The position numbers were made by a program, and so were the translations under genes. Source: Zancudomyces culisetae (lineage: Eukaryota; Kickxellomycota; Harpellomycetes; Harpellales; Legeriomycetaceae). Taken from it: a stretch of 50,512 nucleotides of DNA. Under the pieces are notes generated by a model. The model did not search any database. It had not been told where the DNA came from and saw only the letters and a list, made by a program, of their open reading frames with translations. The stretch spans positions 1 through 50,512 of the forward strand of contig LSSK01000313.1 of assembly GCA_001969505.1 (NCBI GenBank). Direction: 5' to 3'. Of the stretch, positions 32,903 through 43,696 are shown piece after piece; positions within the stretch are counted from its first letter, which is position 1, and every line of letters starts with the position of its first letter.

Positions 32903-33240
32903 ATGGCTAAAGCTACTGATGGCTGTATAAGTTTGCTTGTAAGTCGATGATGTAACTGCATCCTAATTTTTAGTACATGTGGGGAATATTTCAGTATGTA
33001 GTGAGTGTAATGAAAGTCATTAAAAAAATACAAGAATTATGTCTTTTATATTCCAATGGTGGTGTTCGTCTATATAAACGAAATGATTTGATTGAAAACA
33101 AAAAAATAAAGTTGAAGGTATGCTTTTGTCCTACACTTATTATTATTATTTATCAAACTCTAATTTTAAATCTAAATACCTACAAATGCAATACTCAGGT
33201 TTTAGAAAATGTAAAAATTACATCAAAGAAGGGTCTTTAA
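32903..33240 (+). CDS. Putative small three-exon gene (73 aa), family unknown
   Basis: Exons 32903-32938, 32974-33117 and 33199-33240 chain in phase 0 with GTAAGT...TTTTTAG and GTATGC...CTCAG introns (35 and 81 nt) and total 222 nt. Exon 1 codes MAKATDGCISLL; exon 2 opens YMWGIFQYVVSVMKVIKK and continues to YSNGGVRLYKRNDLI; exon 3 reads VLENVKITSKKGL then TAA. The protein is basic with one hydrophobic stretch near residues 13-25. An alternative first exon (MKQVWLKLLMA from 32892 with a GTATAA donor) is possible. It is not recognised. Confidence 0.42.
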
Positions 33241-33661
33241 AAAATAAAGCAAAAAATGGGTAATAAACTGTAATAACGCTTTGTACTTTTAAAAAAATAT
33301 ATTATCGCATCATAATAACCGTAGTGGAGACAAATTCCTGCTAAGAAATAAACTCTTTCAGCCAACCCAATAAAAATGTATTTGTAGAACAGATTTTTCA
33401 AATCAAGTATACATGCGGAAAAAAACTAGCTCTACAAAATAAAAACAAATATTTGACATCAGGTCATAGTTTCTACATGTATTTAGAATTTTACAAAAGG
33501 ATCGGGTACCACGGGATTTATATATAGTCAAAGGAGCGAAATAAACAAATAAACAAATAAAGATCAATACTTCTAAAATAGGCCTTGAACAAAGTAATAA
33601 GCAAAATCCGAGCAAGAAAGGTGTAAAATCAAAACAAAATCAAAAGAAAAATAGAAGAAGA

Positions 33662-36600
33662 ATGGCTGAAAAAGCCAAATATGAGGTGGTAGATGAATTA
33701 ATTAGGGGTGTAGGTAGTAAAGAGAAGAAAAGTATTTCCAATAATCGGAGAGGGACGCTTATAGAGCCACCTAAAAATCCAGTCAATCTAGGTATTAAAT
33801 ATCGCACAAACTCTGGAGCCAGACATTATCAAGTAGGGTATGGCAGTAGAAAATCATCCGGTGATCATCGAGAAAAAGGCACAGATCTTTTGAGGGGTGC
33901 AAAGCGACGTAGACTTAGCGGAGTACCAGAACAAAACCCCCAGCCTAGGGGACGTGTGAGAGAAATCCAAAATAATTTAAATGGAAGAGGAAAAAGGAAA
34001 AGTATATCAGTTGAATTGGGAGAAGGAAAATTCAACAATCGAAATATACTCAATAGTATCATTACCGATCATAAAAAAAGTGGCGAGAAAGAAGTGCAGG
34101 GGAGAGACGAGGAAAAAGTAAAAGGAAATAAGGTAGAAAAAGAACAGAGTATAGAAGTGATCACTGAATCTTTCACTAAATCGAAGGAAGATCCGCAACC
34201 GATAGCAAAAATACACGATAAAAGGGGGATAATCAAAGTTTACGATCTGAGTACAGATTCTGAAGAGGACGAACCGGGCGAGGGGGTTATCAACGAAGAT
34301 ACTATGAAAGATGTGGAGAAAAACAAAGGAAATGAGGGAGAAGAAGAAGTTACAGAAATTAAAGAAACCCCGCTTAAAGAGAGTAAGAATAGTGCAGATA
34401 CAACACAAAAGTCCGAGTTGATGGAAATAATCGATACTACGTCCGAATCTGCATCCGCATCTGAATCCGAATCTGGATCAAAATCTGAGCCCGAATTAGG
34501 ATCTGGATTTAAATCTGATTCTGAAAGGGACGGGGATAGTTTTTTCAGCATTTTGAAACAGGATGCGGCGAAAAGCAGCAATTCGTGTGTAGGTGTAGCA
34601 ATTAAACTAAAGGATAGCAGTACTGTAGTAATAGGTAGTAGAGTGGAGCAAAAAAGTAGCGAAAGTATTGAAATTCATAAAAAATCCTACGAGAAACAAC
34701 AGAGCAAAGGAAAAAGTGTACAGAGTAATGAACTAGAGAAAAGGGTTGAGGAGAACCTAAACATTGGTCCTAATAAGCGGGAGTTACGGAGAAGGACAAT
34801 TGGGCTGGCATTTCCGAGTCATCAACCATTGGTTATCAATAGACTCAAGACAAAAGAACAAAGCACGTCCAAACAAGTAAATAGTGAAGATGTGACAGTC
34901 ATGTATAAAGATAGATCAACTCACAACAGGATGAAGGGAGAAATGGGTCCGGGTGTAACAGAAGTACATGTGCAGGATAGGAGCAGGGATTTTGTTTCGG
35001 CCTTGCGATTAAAGATTAGAACAGCGATTATTGGTGGGAGTAAATTGAGTGAGCTGGAGGGTACCGATGCGGAAATAAATAGTTTTTCACACGGATACGT
35101 ATTAGAGGTACAGATGAGGGATGCGAAATTTGTGTTGCTAAAAGATGGGAAGCAACTGATGGATATTCCAGTAAAAGGACTGGATGTGTTAGACTACTCG
35201 TCAGTAGAAGAAGCTGTAATAATACACATGATAAGTAATGTAGACATTGTACGGGCAAGGGGACAAGGGGGAACAAGCACAAATTCGGAGGAAAAACAAA
35301 ACCAGAATGGTGGTGAAGAGGAGAGGAGGGAAAAGAAAAGGACTAGTAGTGTGCGAAAAATAAAGATTGCATTTAGGATGGATATGCGGAACGCGAGAAC
35401 AATTGATGTAGTAAAAAGTAACAAAGTGTTGTTGTATCTGCAGAAAATGGCTAGAGGAAATCTTATACTGGGAGTATTAGGGGAGAAAACTCACAATATG
35501 CTGATGGACGCGCTGAAAACCAACAAAGAGTTGGTGGCTGAAAGACGAAGAAGGGAGTTAGTGAATGAACGGGCCAAGCTGGGGCTTGGAGATAATCAAC
35601 AAAGAGTAGAACAAATGAAAATGCATCAAGAAGTGGTGGTGATCGATAATTCTGTAAAAATACAAGAACCGAGCAATAAGTATGTGATGCCACAGACAGA
35701 AGAAAGACGAATGACGGAGGAGACTGCTGTTTCTGAAAAAGATGCGAGAGTAAATCGTACGAATGTGCGTAGATACAGCACACGACTATCGATGTCGAGC
35801 GCGGTGCCAAGAGAAAAAGAAAAAGAAAAGGGCGAGATGGGCAGAGAAATCGAGAAGTTAATAACATCGACAGCAATAGTGGAAATATCACCATCAAAAG
35901 CTGCAGAAAAACCAGAAGATGTTGAATCTAGTAAAAAAGAAAAGGGAGGGAAAGAAGGGGAAGCGGATTCGGTATTGCTAAAGGACGATGTGGAGTTTGG
36001 AAAGCAAAAATCCAAAACACAAACGTTATTTGTATACCCACCAAAAGGGAAAAATCCGATAATGGTATTGAGAGATGACATTTACCGGTTGAAAGAGGGT
36101 GAGTTTTTGAATGATACAGTGATAGAAGTGTATATCAAGATGCTAAGTGAGCAGTTGCAATCGAATAACAATACACTTTTTGAGGAGTGTTTCTTTTACA
36201 GTCCATTTTTTTATGAGCAGCTGGATAGGTATAAAAAGTCGTATAGTAAAGACGAGGAAGAGAATGTTGTAGATGCTATGTTGAAGCAATATGGGCGGGT
36301 GAAGCGGTGGACGAGTAAAGTGGATATTTTCAGTAAGAAATATTTGTTTGTTCCGATAAACAAGAACTTGCACTGGTTTTTAGTGATTATAGTCAACCCA
36401 TTCAAACTAAAGAACTATTCTAAGGAGCAAAGTAGCACAATTGAGGAAAAAACTGAGACAATGAGTGATGTAAATAAAGGTTGTAGTACTAATGACACTC
36501 TAGAAAGAGATAAAGAAGACAGGGATGAACAAGAAGAAGAGGAGGGTAATAATAATGGCAGTAGTGGTAGCAGTGGTGATGGTGATGGTGATGGTGATGG

Positions 36601-37390
36601 CGATGGTGGAGAGGATAATGGGGATGAGGTAGATGTAAACGATATAAACACCGCTAGTGACACCAATAAATCTGGTGACACTAGTAATGATATTAACAAT
36701 TCCGAAACAACCGAGGGAGAACAAGATGAAAAGAAACACAAAGTATACACCATAAAGGAGTTGGAGCAAATGACAAGGGAGGGGATAGAGAGCGACAAGG
36801 GCGCTGAGACAGATAATGGTATTGGAGAGAACGAAGCTGGTGGAAAACAAAATGAAAGTGAAGCGAAAAATAGTGGCAAAAAGGAGGAAAAACCAGCTAT
36901 ATACCGCAACGTAAACGAAAAGACATGGATATTAGTCTTGGACTCCCTGGGAGGAAAGCATCACGGAGCAGTGGTAAAGACACTCAAAAAGTATTTAGAA
37001 TGCATGGTTTTACAAAGTACAATTGAGCCTACCGATACTACTGATACTACAAACACTACCGAGACTACCGACACTACCAACACTGGCGATACACAGTCAG
37101 AGCTGCATTTGAAATATACACAGCATGTAAAAAATTCAGCCAAAACCGTCTACGCCAAAGTTCCATTGCAGCCAAATATGTGCGATTGCGGGATGTTTTT
37201 ACTGGAGTATATTGAACGATTTTTAAAAAACCCCGAGTTTTTCACGCTGTATATGGCCAACCGAGGCAATGCTTTATCAACATGGTTTCCAACCTCTGCT
37301 ATCCGTGAGAAACGTTCTTCAATGATTAAACTGTTTGTTAAATTGACCAAAGAATATATTGATGGTAAAAAAATAAACTTGCAAAAATAA
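33662..37390 (+). CDS. ULP2: SUMO-specific cysteine protease (Ulp2/SENP6-7 type)
   Basis: Removes SUMO from proteins or trims poly-SUMO chains in the nucleus. Single exon, 1242 aa. About residues 1-780 are basic, low-complexity and probably disordered, with acidic Ser/Glu patches near 250-290. The C48 peptidase begins near 790 (TLFVYPPKGKNPIMVLRDD, then EGEFLNDTVIEVYIKML). Catalytic residues: His904 in NLHWFLVIIVNP, Asp1094 in LVLDSLGGKHH and Cys1176 in PNMCDCGMFLLEY. His and Asp, usually under 20 residues apart, are separated by 190, most of it an acidic insert (GDGDGDGDGDGG, later Glu/Lys-rich). A TDTTDTTNTTETTDTTN repeat also lies between Asp and Cys. Inserts in the catalytic domain are known in SENP6/7 and Ulp2, which supports that subgroup. 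Confidence 0.9.
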   Translation: MAEKAKYEVVDELIRGVGSKEKKSISNNRRGTLIEPPKNPVNLGIKYRTNSGARHYQVGYGSRKSSGDHREKGTDLLRGAKRRRLSGVPEQNPQPRGRVREIQNNLNGRGKRKSISVELGEGKFNNRNILNSIITDHKKSGEKEVQGRDEEKVKGNKVEKEQSIEVITESFTKSKEDPQPIAKIHDKRGIIKVYDLSTDSEEDEPGEGVINEDTMKDVEKNKGNEGEEEVTEIKETPLKESKNSADTTQKSELMEIIDTTSESASASESESGSKSEPELGSGFKSDSERDGDSFFSILKQDAAKSSNSCVGVAIKLKDSSTVVIGSRVEQKSSESIEIHKKSYEKQQSKGKSVQSNELEKRVEENLNIGPNKRELRRRTIGLAFPSHQPLVINRLKTKEQSTSKQVNSEDVTVMYKDRSTHNRMKGEMGPGVTEVHVQDRSRDFVSALRLKIRTAIIGGSKLSELEGTDAEINSFSHGYVLEVQMRDAKFVLLKDGKQLMDIPVKGLDVLDYSSVEEAVIIHMISNVDIVRARGQGGTSTNSEEKQNQNGGEEERREKKRTSSVRKIKIAFRMDMRNARTIDVVKSNKVLLYLQKMARGNLILGVLGEKTHNMLMDALKTNKELVAERRRRELVNERAKLGLGDNQQRVEQMKMHQEVVVIDNSVKIQEPSNKYVMPQTEERRMTEETAVSEKDARVNRTNVRRYSTRLSMSSAVPREKEKEKGEMGREIEKLITSTAIVEISPSKAAEKPEDVESSKKEKGGKEGEADSVLLKDDVEFGKQKSKTQTLFVYPPKGKNPIMVLRDDIYRLKEGEFLNDTVIEVYIKMLSEQLQSNNNTLFEECFFYSPFFYEQLDRYKKSYSKDEEENVVDAMLKQYGRVKRWTSKVDIFSKKYLFVPINKNLHWFLVIIVNPFKLKNYSKEQSSTIEEKTETMSDVNKGCSTNDTLERDKEDRDEQEEEEGNNNGSSGSSGDGDGDGDGDGGEDNGDEVDVNDINTASDTNKSGDTSNDINNSETTEGEQDEKKHKVYTIKELEQMTREGIESDKGAETDNGIGENEAGGKQNESEAKNSGKKEEKPAIYRNVNEKTWILVLDSLGGKHHGAVVKTLKKYLECMVLQSTIEPTDTTDTTNTTETTDTTNTGDTQSELHLKYTQHVKNSAKTVYAKVPLQPNMCDCGMFLLEYIERFLKNPEFFTLYMANRGNALSTWFPTSAIREKRSSMIKLFVKLTKEYIDGKKINLQK

Positions 37391-37395
37391 GAAAA

Positions 37396-39196
37396 CTACT
37401 TTCTGAATGCTCTTGGGTTGATTTCCATTCCAACGTTTTCGTTGTTGAAGGCACGGTAGTGTCTGATATACTTCATGGCTGACACCTCAAGCATTTGTGG
37501 CTCAATTCCTAGATCCTTGAATCCATAAATCTCGCTGTTGGCTGTTGGAATTTCATCAATATCCATTAGATCAACCTCGTGAGGGCTGGTGTAGTGGTAC
37601 GGCAGAATATCCAACAACTGGGCCGCACGTCGCAATATTGGCTTGGGGATATGCACAACATTGACTTTCTCTCTCAACAGCAAAGATACCAAGTCTACAA
37701 TATCTTGTTTTGTGTACTCTCTTGGATTATAAAGCTCAAATGTCTTGCCCAAAGTCCATTCATTCTGTCCCATCTCCACTATTGCCTTGGAAACATCTTC
37801 AACCTAGTAAATTACATTATATTATATTATATTATACCACACCATATCATACAAGTTGTAACTTTGGTTGCAGTTACTTTTAATATTTGTATTGTTTTGT
37901 TTTTCTTAACCATCATATCTTTTTTGCTAATGTACAATATCACAAATTAATAATAATAAAAAGAGCACTTAGTTGGCTTACATTAACTGGCCGAAGTTTT
38001 GTTTGGCTGTTAAGCATTATATAAAATGTCTTCCAATCTATTTAGTATGCAAAAAAAAAAGTTATTGAGGTTTTATACTGCAACAATAAATACCTATTCG
38101 CTCACAATCCCATAAAAATAACAAAAACTTACATCCAACATTGTTCAGCAACTCATCTTCATACCCGTACATAGCGGCTGGTCGAACAATCGTGGCATCT
38201 GGGTAGCATTCACGAACCATATGCTCACCCTTAGCCTTGCAGCTCAAAATCTCGGATGGTGAGCTTGCGTCTGCTCCCAACCGACTCACGTGGATAAATC
38301 TCGCTACTCCCAGTTCTTGTGCGGTTGTCGCAATATCCATTGCTCCCTGAATGTGTACCTTTTCAAGTGTAAAATTCTTGGTTTCGTAGTTTCTTCCTGC
38401 CAAATTGATCACAAGATCTGAATGTATCATTGCCTCTTCCAATTGTCTTGGGATACGAAGATCGCATTCCTGTTCATATGTATCAATATTAACGTCAATA
38501 TCAATGTCAATATATGTTTTAATAACTGTTGTGATCATACTTTCCAAATGATATCACGCAAAAGAAATAAAAGGCGTAGTGGTAGTGACAAAAGACCATC
38601 TACTTACAATCTGTGTGACCATTCCAAGATCACCTTGTGGAATCAAATGTCTTGTGTGTTCCTTCAATCCTCTATATGGAACTATCACCTTAGTACCTTC
38701 TCTAGCCAACTTTGACACCACATATCTTCCCAAAAACCCTGTGGCTCCAAATACAGTCGCCGTTCTTCCGTTCCATGCTTGTCTACCTACTGGTCCCTGG
38801 CTGATCAAGGGCTCATTTGTAGTTTTTCGTACTACCAGATCTGACTTGGTTCTCTAAATTATTTCATTTCATTTTATGGATTAGCCTCTCCAGTCTTTAT
38901 AGTTATTGTTGAGTACGTCCTCTTCTTCCATACAACCTGTTGTTTCTTGTATAGGTCTTTTTACTTTTATTCAAATTATACATATTTACCTTTGCACTCA
39001 GATTGACCAATCTTGATCCTAATTGCAAAAAAAGGGTGTATTTTTTATCAATTCTAGACCCAAGTACACATTACTTTTGGAAATAAATCCCCAAATATCT
39101 GTGTCTCTTTATTCATAATTCTGTGTTTATTAACAGTATAAAGCAAGCTTATAATTCTTTACCTTGTGATCTCAATGATGATATTCTAAAGCTCAT
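37396..39196 (-). CDS. NDUFA9: Mitochondrial complex I 39/40-kDa subunit (NDUFA9-like)
   Basis: Accessory subunit of NADH:ubiquinone oxidoreductase with an atypical short-chain dehydrogenase fold that binds NADPH. Six exons: 39163-39196, 38990-39018, 38608-38853, 38133-38469, 37982-38037 and 37396-37803, phase-consistent, 369 aa (human 377). The N-terminus MSFRISSLRSQGSRLVNLSA is an amphipathic Arg/Ser mitochondrial presequence. The Rossmann motif is TVFGATGFLGRYV, and family stretches include DLVINLAGRNYETKNF and FIHVSRLGADASSPSEI. The C-terminal FKDLGIEPQMLEVSAMKYIR corresponds to the conserved end of NDUFA9. The stop lies only 5 bp from the convergent SUMO protease stop, so the two 3' untranslated regions must overlap. 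Presence of complex I excludes Saccharomyces-type yeasts. Confidence 0.93.
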
Positions 39197-40480
39197 TTTA
39201 TCCTTTATCTTTGTTCTTCCTTTTTCTTTTCGTTTATCAAATACTGGGTAATGATCCTAAATCAAAAATCAACACAACCAAAAAAAAAATACAATTCCTG
39301 AATCTATATTACTTTCGCGAACCACTAACGCAATCAATAGACTTTTCCAGAAAAGGGTTTGAGATTTAGTTCTTTTGGATTTATTAATATTTTTATTTTG
39401 TTTTATTTTATTTGGATATCTCAAATTTTTATTTTAGTGTTTATACTTTTCGTAATTATATTATTTTTTCCGCTTGTTTTATATCGTAATTTGAAAACGA
39501 AAAACTATACCAATCCCTCCCAAGTTTAATTTTTTTTAGTTTTGTTTGAATGTATTGTAAAGGCCGCAGGATAAATGGCACTACTGCTATTACTACTACT
39601 ACATCTTTACATAGCACAAAGATGAAATGTTCACTAAAACACTGTTATCTCATACACTTTCCGCTTTTGTATACTCCTGTATACTATTTGGAGCTTGGTA
39701 ATTATATCACAATTTTCTTTATTTGCTCTTAAAATGACTACACTTTCATTTTTATTTCCATTCCCTTTTTTTTTTCTTGCCGTCTAGTTTTGCTCTTATC
39801 TATAAAATCCCTCCCTCCTCCCCATACATCTTCTATTTCTCAAATTAATGGGTCTGCTTTTTTTTTTCCATCAGAAACTCAGAAACAAAAAAAACAATAG
39901 TATCGTTAATATCAACAACAAATTGATTTTGCATGACTTTATTATTGGTCTGGCAGTTGAATGCTTTACTGAAAAAAAAAATTTAAAATTTTTTTTAGCT
40001 GTTGACTGTCTGGCCTCACATGGTCCTGCAACACCCACATGAAAAAGCTACGTTTCAACCGAACGAGCTAATTCAAGAGTCTCAGTTAAAAACATAAAAG
40101 AAAGGGAGTTGGGTATACTAGAGAAATACACATATATTATCGATCTTGTTGTGTTTATCCACTTACACCTTCTTTCCTTCATACCATCAACCAATCCCCC
40201 CCCCTCACACCAGTTTCACGATAATATTCAATTTATTTGCCATTTTCAACTAAAACACATAAAAACATATTACCAAAACACATCCCACAATTGATCAGTT
40301 CACAAAGTATCGGTTTGTGTATTATATTTGGCTAACTAAACCATATCACAGATTTTAGTATAAAAACGATTTAAATCGTGTCATACCATTAATATCCCAA
40401 GTATTATAATTCAAAATATATATAGAAAGGTAAAAAAAAATGCTAAATAAACGGGATTCATTTTATATTGCTTATTCCGG
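39197..40480. other. Intergenic, nothing recognisable
   Basis: AT-rich with numerous A and T runs, NDUFA9 promoter on the left and Rad23 3' end on the right. Small ORFs at 39550, 39848 and 40109 show no coding character. Confidence 0.45.
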
Positions 40481-42190
40481 CTACTGTTGCTCATCCATAT
40501 CCTCATCTTCGTTTCCATGATCAAACAAATAGTTTGCTGCCAGCTCCTCGTTTTTATCACAAACGAAATATGCACGAATTACTGCATCTCTTTTAAATCC
40601 CAACGCCTCAAGCTATATAGAAGTAAAACAAACATGTCATAATTTATATTTTACAAAGTTATTGTGGAATTTCGCCCAAAAAACCATGCTTGTTTAAAAA
40701 TAAAGCAAAATAAGGCATATCTTACCCTTTCAAATGCCTCCATTTCTTCCGGAGTAACCTGGATATAACCACTTCCCTCACCCATACCTGGCTCAAATCC
40801 CTCTTGCTCCTCCTGTCCATCAAACTCTTCTCCCAAAAGCATTTGCAGAAACGCCTCTTTGTTCTGATTAATGTAATGAAGTAGCTGTGGGTTTGATACA
40901 GCGAGCTGTTCTAAAATTGGCTGCAGAGCCTCTGGGTTTGATCTCACCATCTGTCTTATTTGCTGAAATTGTGGCAAGCTCTCCAAGAACGAAAAATCGG
41001 CTGCTGCACCCTCACCTCCTGACGCTGCTGCTGCACCATGTGGTTGTGATTGGGCCCGCATAGCCTCATTAAATAAATTTCCACCCTGTGTTTGTGTATT
41101 TTGTGGTGCAGCCTCCTCTTCCTGTGGAAATTCTGGAATTCCGCTAAATAAATATTCTACAGCTCTATCTGGGTTGTTAAAGCTAGCTCTCATTGCTCGG
41201 ACACACATTTCACGCTCATACCCCATTTCCATCATTGTTTGGATTGCAGTTTCGTATGCTTGCCCCGTCACTATTATATACCAGTTTGCCCACCTTTAAG
41301 ATAAACTTTCATTTACATATAGCTGCAGGTATCTCGCGAATCTGGCTGAGGAATAAAACAAAAACAAATATATAGAGTGTATGTAAAACATTACCTAGTC
41401 CAGCATCACCAGCTTCATCTTCGGCTTCAGCTAACTCTGCACCTTGTTGAACGGATTGTCCCTCTGCCTCTTCTGCTGTTCTAGCAGGCTCACCGCGCGA
41501 GCCAGTAGGGGAGGCTGGTGTGGCTTTTACTTCAGGAGCTTGTCTTCCTTGTTGTGGTGCCTGTGGGGTTTCAGGTACCTTTTCGCTACTGGCCATTGGA
41601 GTACTCTCTACTGGTTTCTTTGGCTCTGCTGTTTTCGATGTTGATGGCTGAACCTATATTTAATACCATATTTCAATTATATCTCACAATTGTTAGATGT
41701 AAAATAGGATTGATTGAAAATAAATGTGAAAACATCATAAAATTTTATTTCTCTTACCTTTGTTGTCATCAAAATCATAAAATCTTTCTCGGTAATGCTT
41801 ATTCCTTCGACCGTTTCTTCATTCTTTAAGATTTTACCTAGATTTTATTCGATTATGTTGCTAACTTGATTCATTTTCATGTATCTATAAACGACACCAA
41901 ATTAGAGTACTATTTATTTATTCGTTTTACCTTTGAAAATCAGCTTCTGTGCTTCTTTTTCAAATCCCTTTTCCAGCCTGATTTTCTCTTTTAGATCTTC
42001 AATCTAATTTTGCCATTCCAAGCTGTTAGTGATGTACCGTCCTTATATTATTATTATGTCGTATGGAAATATAACCCAAACCATATTACTTCAAATAAAG
42101 CTCTAATACTCTTAAATAGCTTACAGTGTCGCTGGGAGAAACCTCAATCTCGAATTTGTCTTTGTTTAGAGTTTTGAGTGTGACTTTCAT
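40481..42190 (-). CDS. RAD23: Rad23: UBL-UBA proteasome shuttle and DNA-repair factor
   Basis: Carries polyubiquitinated proteins to the proteasome and stabilises Rad4/XPC in nucleotide excision repair. Six exons: 42125-42190, 41931-42003, 41758-41837, 41395-41653, 40726-41270 and 40481-40612, phase-consistent, 384 aa. Domains in order: N-terminal ubiquitin-like domain ([20 protein letters not shown] ... KLIFKGKIL), Pro/Ala/Glu-rich linker, UBA1 ([20 protein letters not shown]), XPC-binding domain ([20 protein letters not shown]), and UBA2 at the C-terminus ([20 protein letters not shown] to [17 protein letters not shown]). This is the complete family layout at normal length. Confidence 0.95.
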
Positions 42191-42464
42191 CTTTGATTTG
42201 TATTTCTTTGTTTATTTTAACGGTGCTACCAAATTATTCAATCTTCCCTAATTCCCTATCAATCTTTGAAAAGAGTCTTCAATCTACAGTTATTCTACAG
42301 CTCTAGCCTATACCTGCTTTTTCTGCTCTTCAGAAACTTGTAAGCGAGTTTTTTTTTATGTACTAAATAAACTACCGAAAACTCGCAATTTAAATTAAGG
42401 TTGAAAAAAACAACATGAATGGAAAAATTATGCTAAAAAAATTTGGCGGGAAATTCTGGAATTA

Positions 42465-42853
42465 ATGCATCCCAGGTTGGCGGACAAAAAAAAACATTTT
42501 CCTCGTGTTAATTTCTTAGATCCAAATAAAGAACAGGTAAAAGAAAAAAAAAGTTGCTATGCTGGAAATATGTTACATTTCATAAAGCACTTCTTAGTGT
42601 TCATGGAATTAAACTGACAAAAAGTAGGATACCATCTTCCGTTGGAATGGTCGAATCCGTCTTTTCAGTATTTGAAGGTTGCCCGCACTAGTTTTGTTAA
42701 ACGAAAAACAGAAATGTCCGATCATTTATATGGCTGAGCTTGTAATATATACTTTGACTTTGATTCTTCATGTAGAGGTATGAACACGACCAAGAATTTA
42801 CAATTTGTTACCAGGCCACGGAATCGACGGTATTACAACACCAAAAGAAATAA
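42465..42853 (+). CDS. Putative small gene with 1-nt frame problem or 17-nt intron
   Basis: ATG at 42465 codes MHPRLADKKKHFPRVNFLD then NKEQ. After an A9 run (42544-42552) the coding frame shifts to LLCWKYVTFHKALLSVHGIK and LTKSRIPSSVGMVESVFS, followed by a GTATTT donor at 42668. The next exon, 42776-42853 after TGTAG, reads RYEHDQEFTICYQATES and ends TVLQHQKK-stop. The first exon is 203 nt. Either one A is missing from the homopolymer or the 17-nt GTAAAA...AAAG segment 42538-42554 is spliced out; both restore the frame. About 86-92 aa, family unknown. It is divergent from RAD23, whose start is 274 bp away. Confidence 0.42.
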
Positions 42854-42860
42854 ATATAAA

Positions 42861-43378
42861 ATGAAAAAGTACGTACATACAACTACTGCAATATTTACCA
42901 AACTTTTTGTAATACCGTGGCACTATATAGGTCACTCACATCATAGTGCTACAGCACCAGAAGAGCATACGAGTTATAAACAACAACAGGAAATAAAGAG
43001 TGAAAAGATTTGATTTGATATGATACGATATAATATAATATAATATAATACCAAATGTTTTGCTTTTCAGCCACTTAAGCATCATTAATATGATCTTTAG
43101 AAACGATTCCGGTCTTCTAAACCTAACTCACACCAATCGAGCATTTTCTCTGGATTTTGTATTTAGTAAAACACACAAAGTTACCCTAATAGCCGACTAC
43201 CAAAATACTAAAACATCTAAAAATAATAGTAATGTGAATATCATTTTCTGTTTAGGCTTTTTTTTCTCGTTTTCACAATTTTTTTCCTTCACTAGTATCT
43301 TCAGAACAAGGGAACCGTTTGTATCGAAGAGAAAAAACAGGAAATTATAAGAATTGGTTCTGTAGATGTACATCTTAA
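42861..43378 (+). other. Further plus-strand exon-like segments, unrecognised
   Basis: 42861-43013 is an ATG-led ORF (MKKYVHTTTAIFTKLFVIPW, then His/Gln-rich). 43071-43228 follows a TTTTCAG acceptor and reads INMIFRNDSGLLNLTHTNRA then FSLDFVFSKTHKVTLIADYQ with a GTAATG donor. 43296-43378 follows CACTAG and reads SSEQGNRLYRREKTGNYKNW to a TAA, in consistent phase with the previous segment. They may be downstream exons of the 42465 gene or a separate gene; the joining exon in phase 2 was not found. Product unknown. Confidence 0.35.
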
Positions 43379-43579
43379 TCCATTTCACTTCAAGTACAGA
43401 ATTCGATTCCCAACAATGCACACATCGTTTTAAATATAATCGTAAGATTCGAATATAACGGTTGCTATTTATTTAATGTATACATATTTGACTTTGTTCA
43501 GTATATACTATTAATGAAATCCTGTACACATATACTCCCCTCTTATCAAATCCACGGGTATTGGCTAAATTAAAGAAAA

Positions 43580-43696
43580 TCACGAACCTATTCTGAAAGC
43601 CAGCACGAGACCTACGAATTTCATAGCTGATGATCTTGTTTCAGCCTGCATTTCAGCAATCTGCTCCTTTGTCGGTTCTGGAACTGTCCCAAACAT
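43580..43696 (-). CDS. Possible Tom5-like mitochondrial import subunit (38 aa)
   Basis: ATG at 43696 codes MFGTVPEPTKEQIAEMQAET, a basic/Ser patch and a short hydrophobic stretch MKFVGLVLAFRI, stop at 43580. Fungal Tom5 proteins are about 50 aa, begin MFG followed by Pro and an acidic helix, and end in one membrane anchor, so the start fits. The anchor here is short and lacks the usual Ser-Pro and basic tail, so either a 3' exon is missing or this is a different small protein. Confidence 0.4.
   Translation of the reverse strand: MFGTVPEPTKEQIAEMQAETRSSAMKFVGLVLAFRIGS

Noticed and set aside
36415-36909. 164-codon minus-strand ORF rich in Ser and Pro.
   Set aside because: Antisense of the low-complexity insert in the SUMO protease.
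43020-43051. TAATA microsatellite as a possible origin or centromere element.
   Set aside because: Short simple repeats of this kind (also at 37815-37845) are common in AT-rich intergenic DNA and have no further support.
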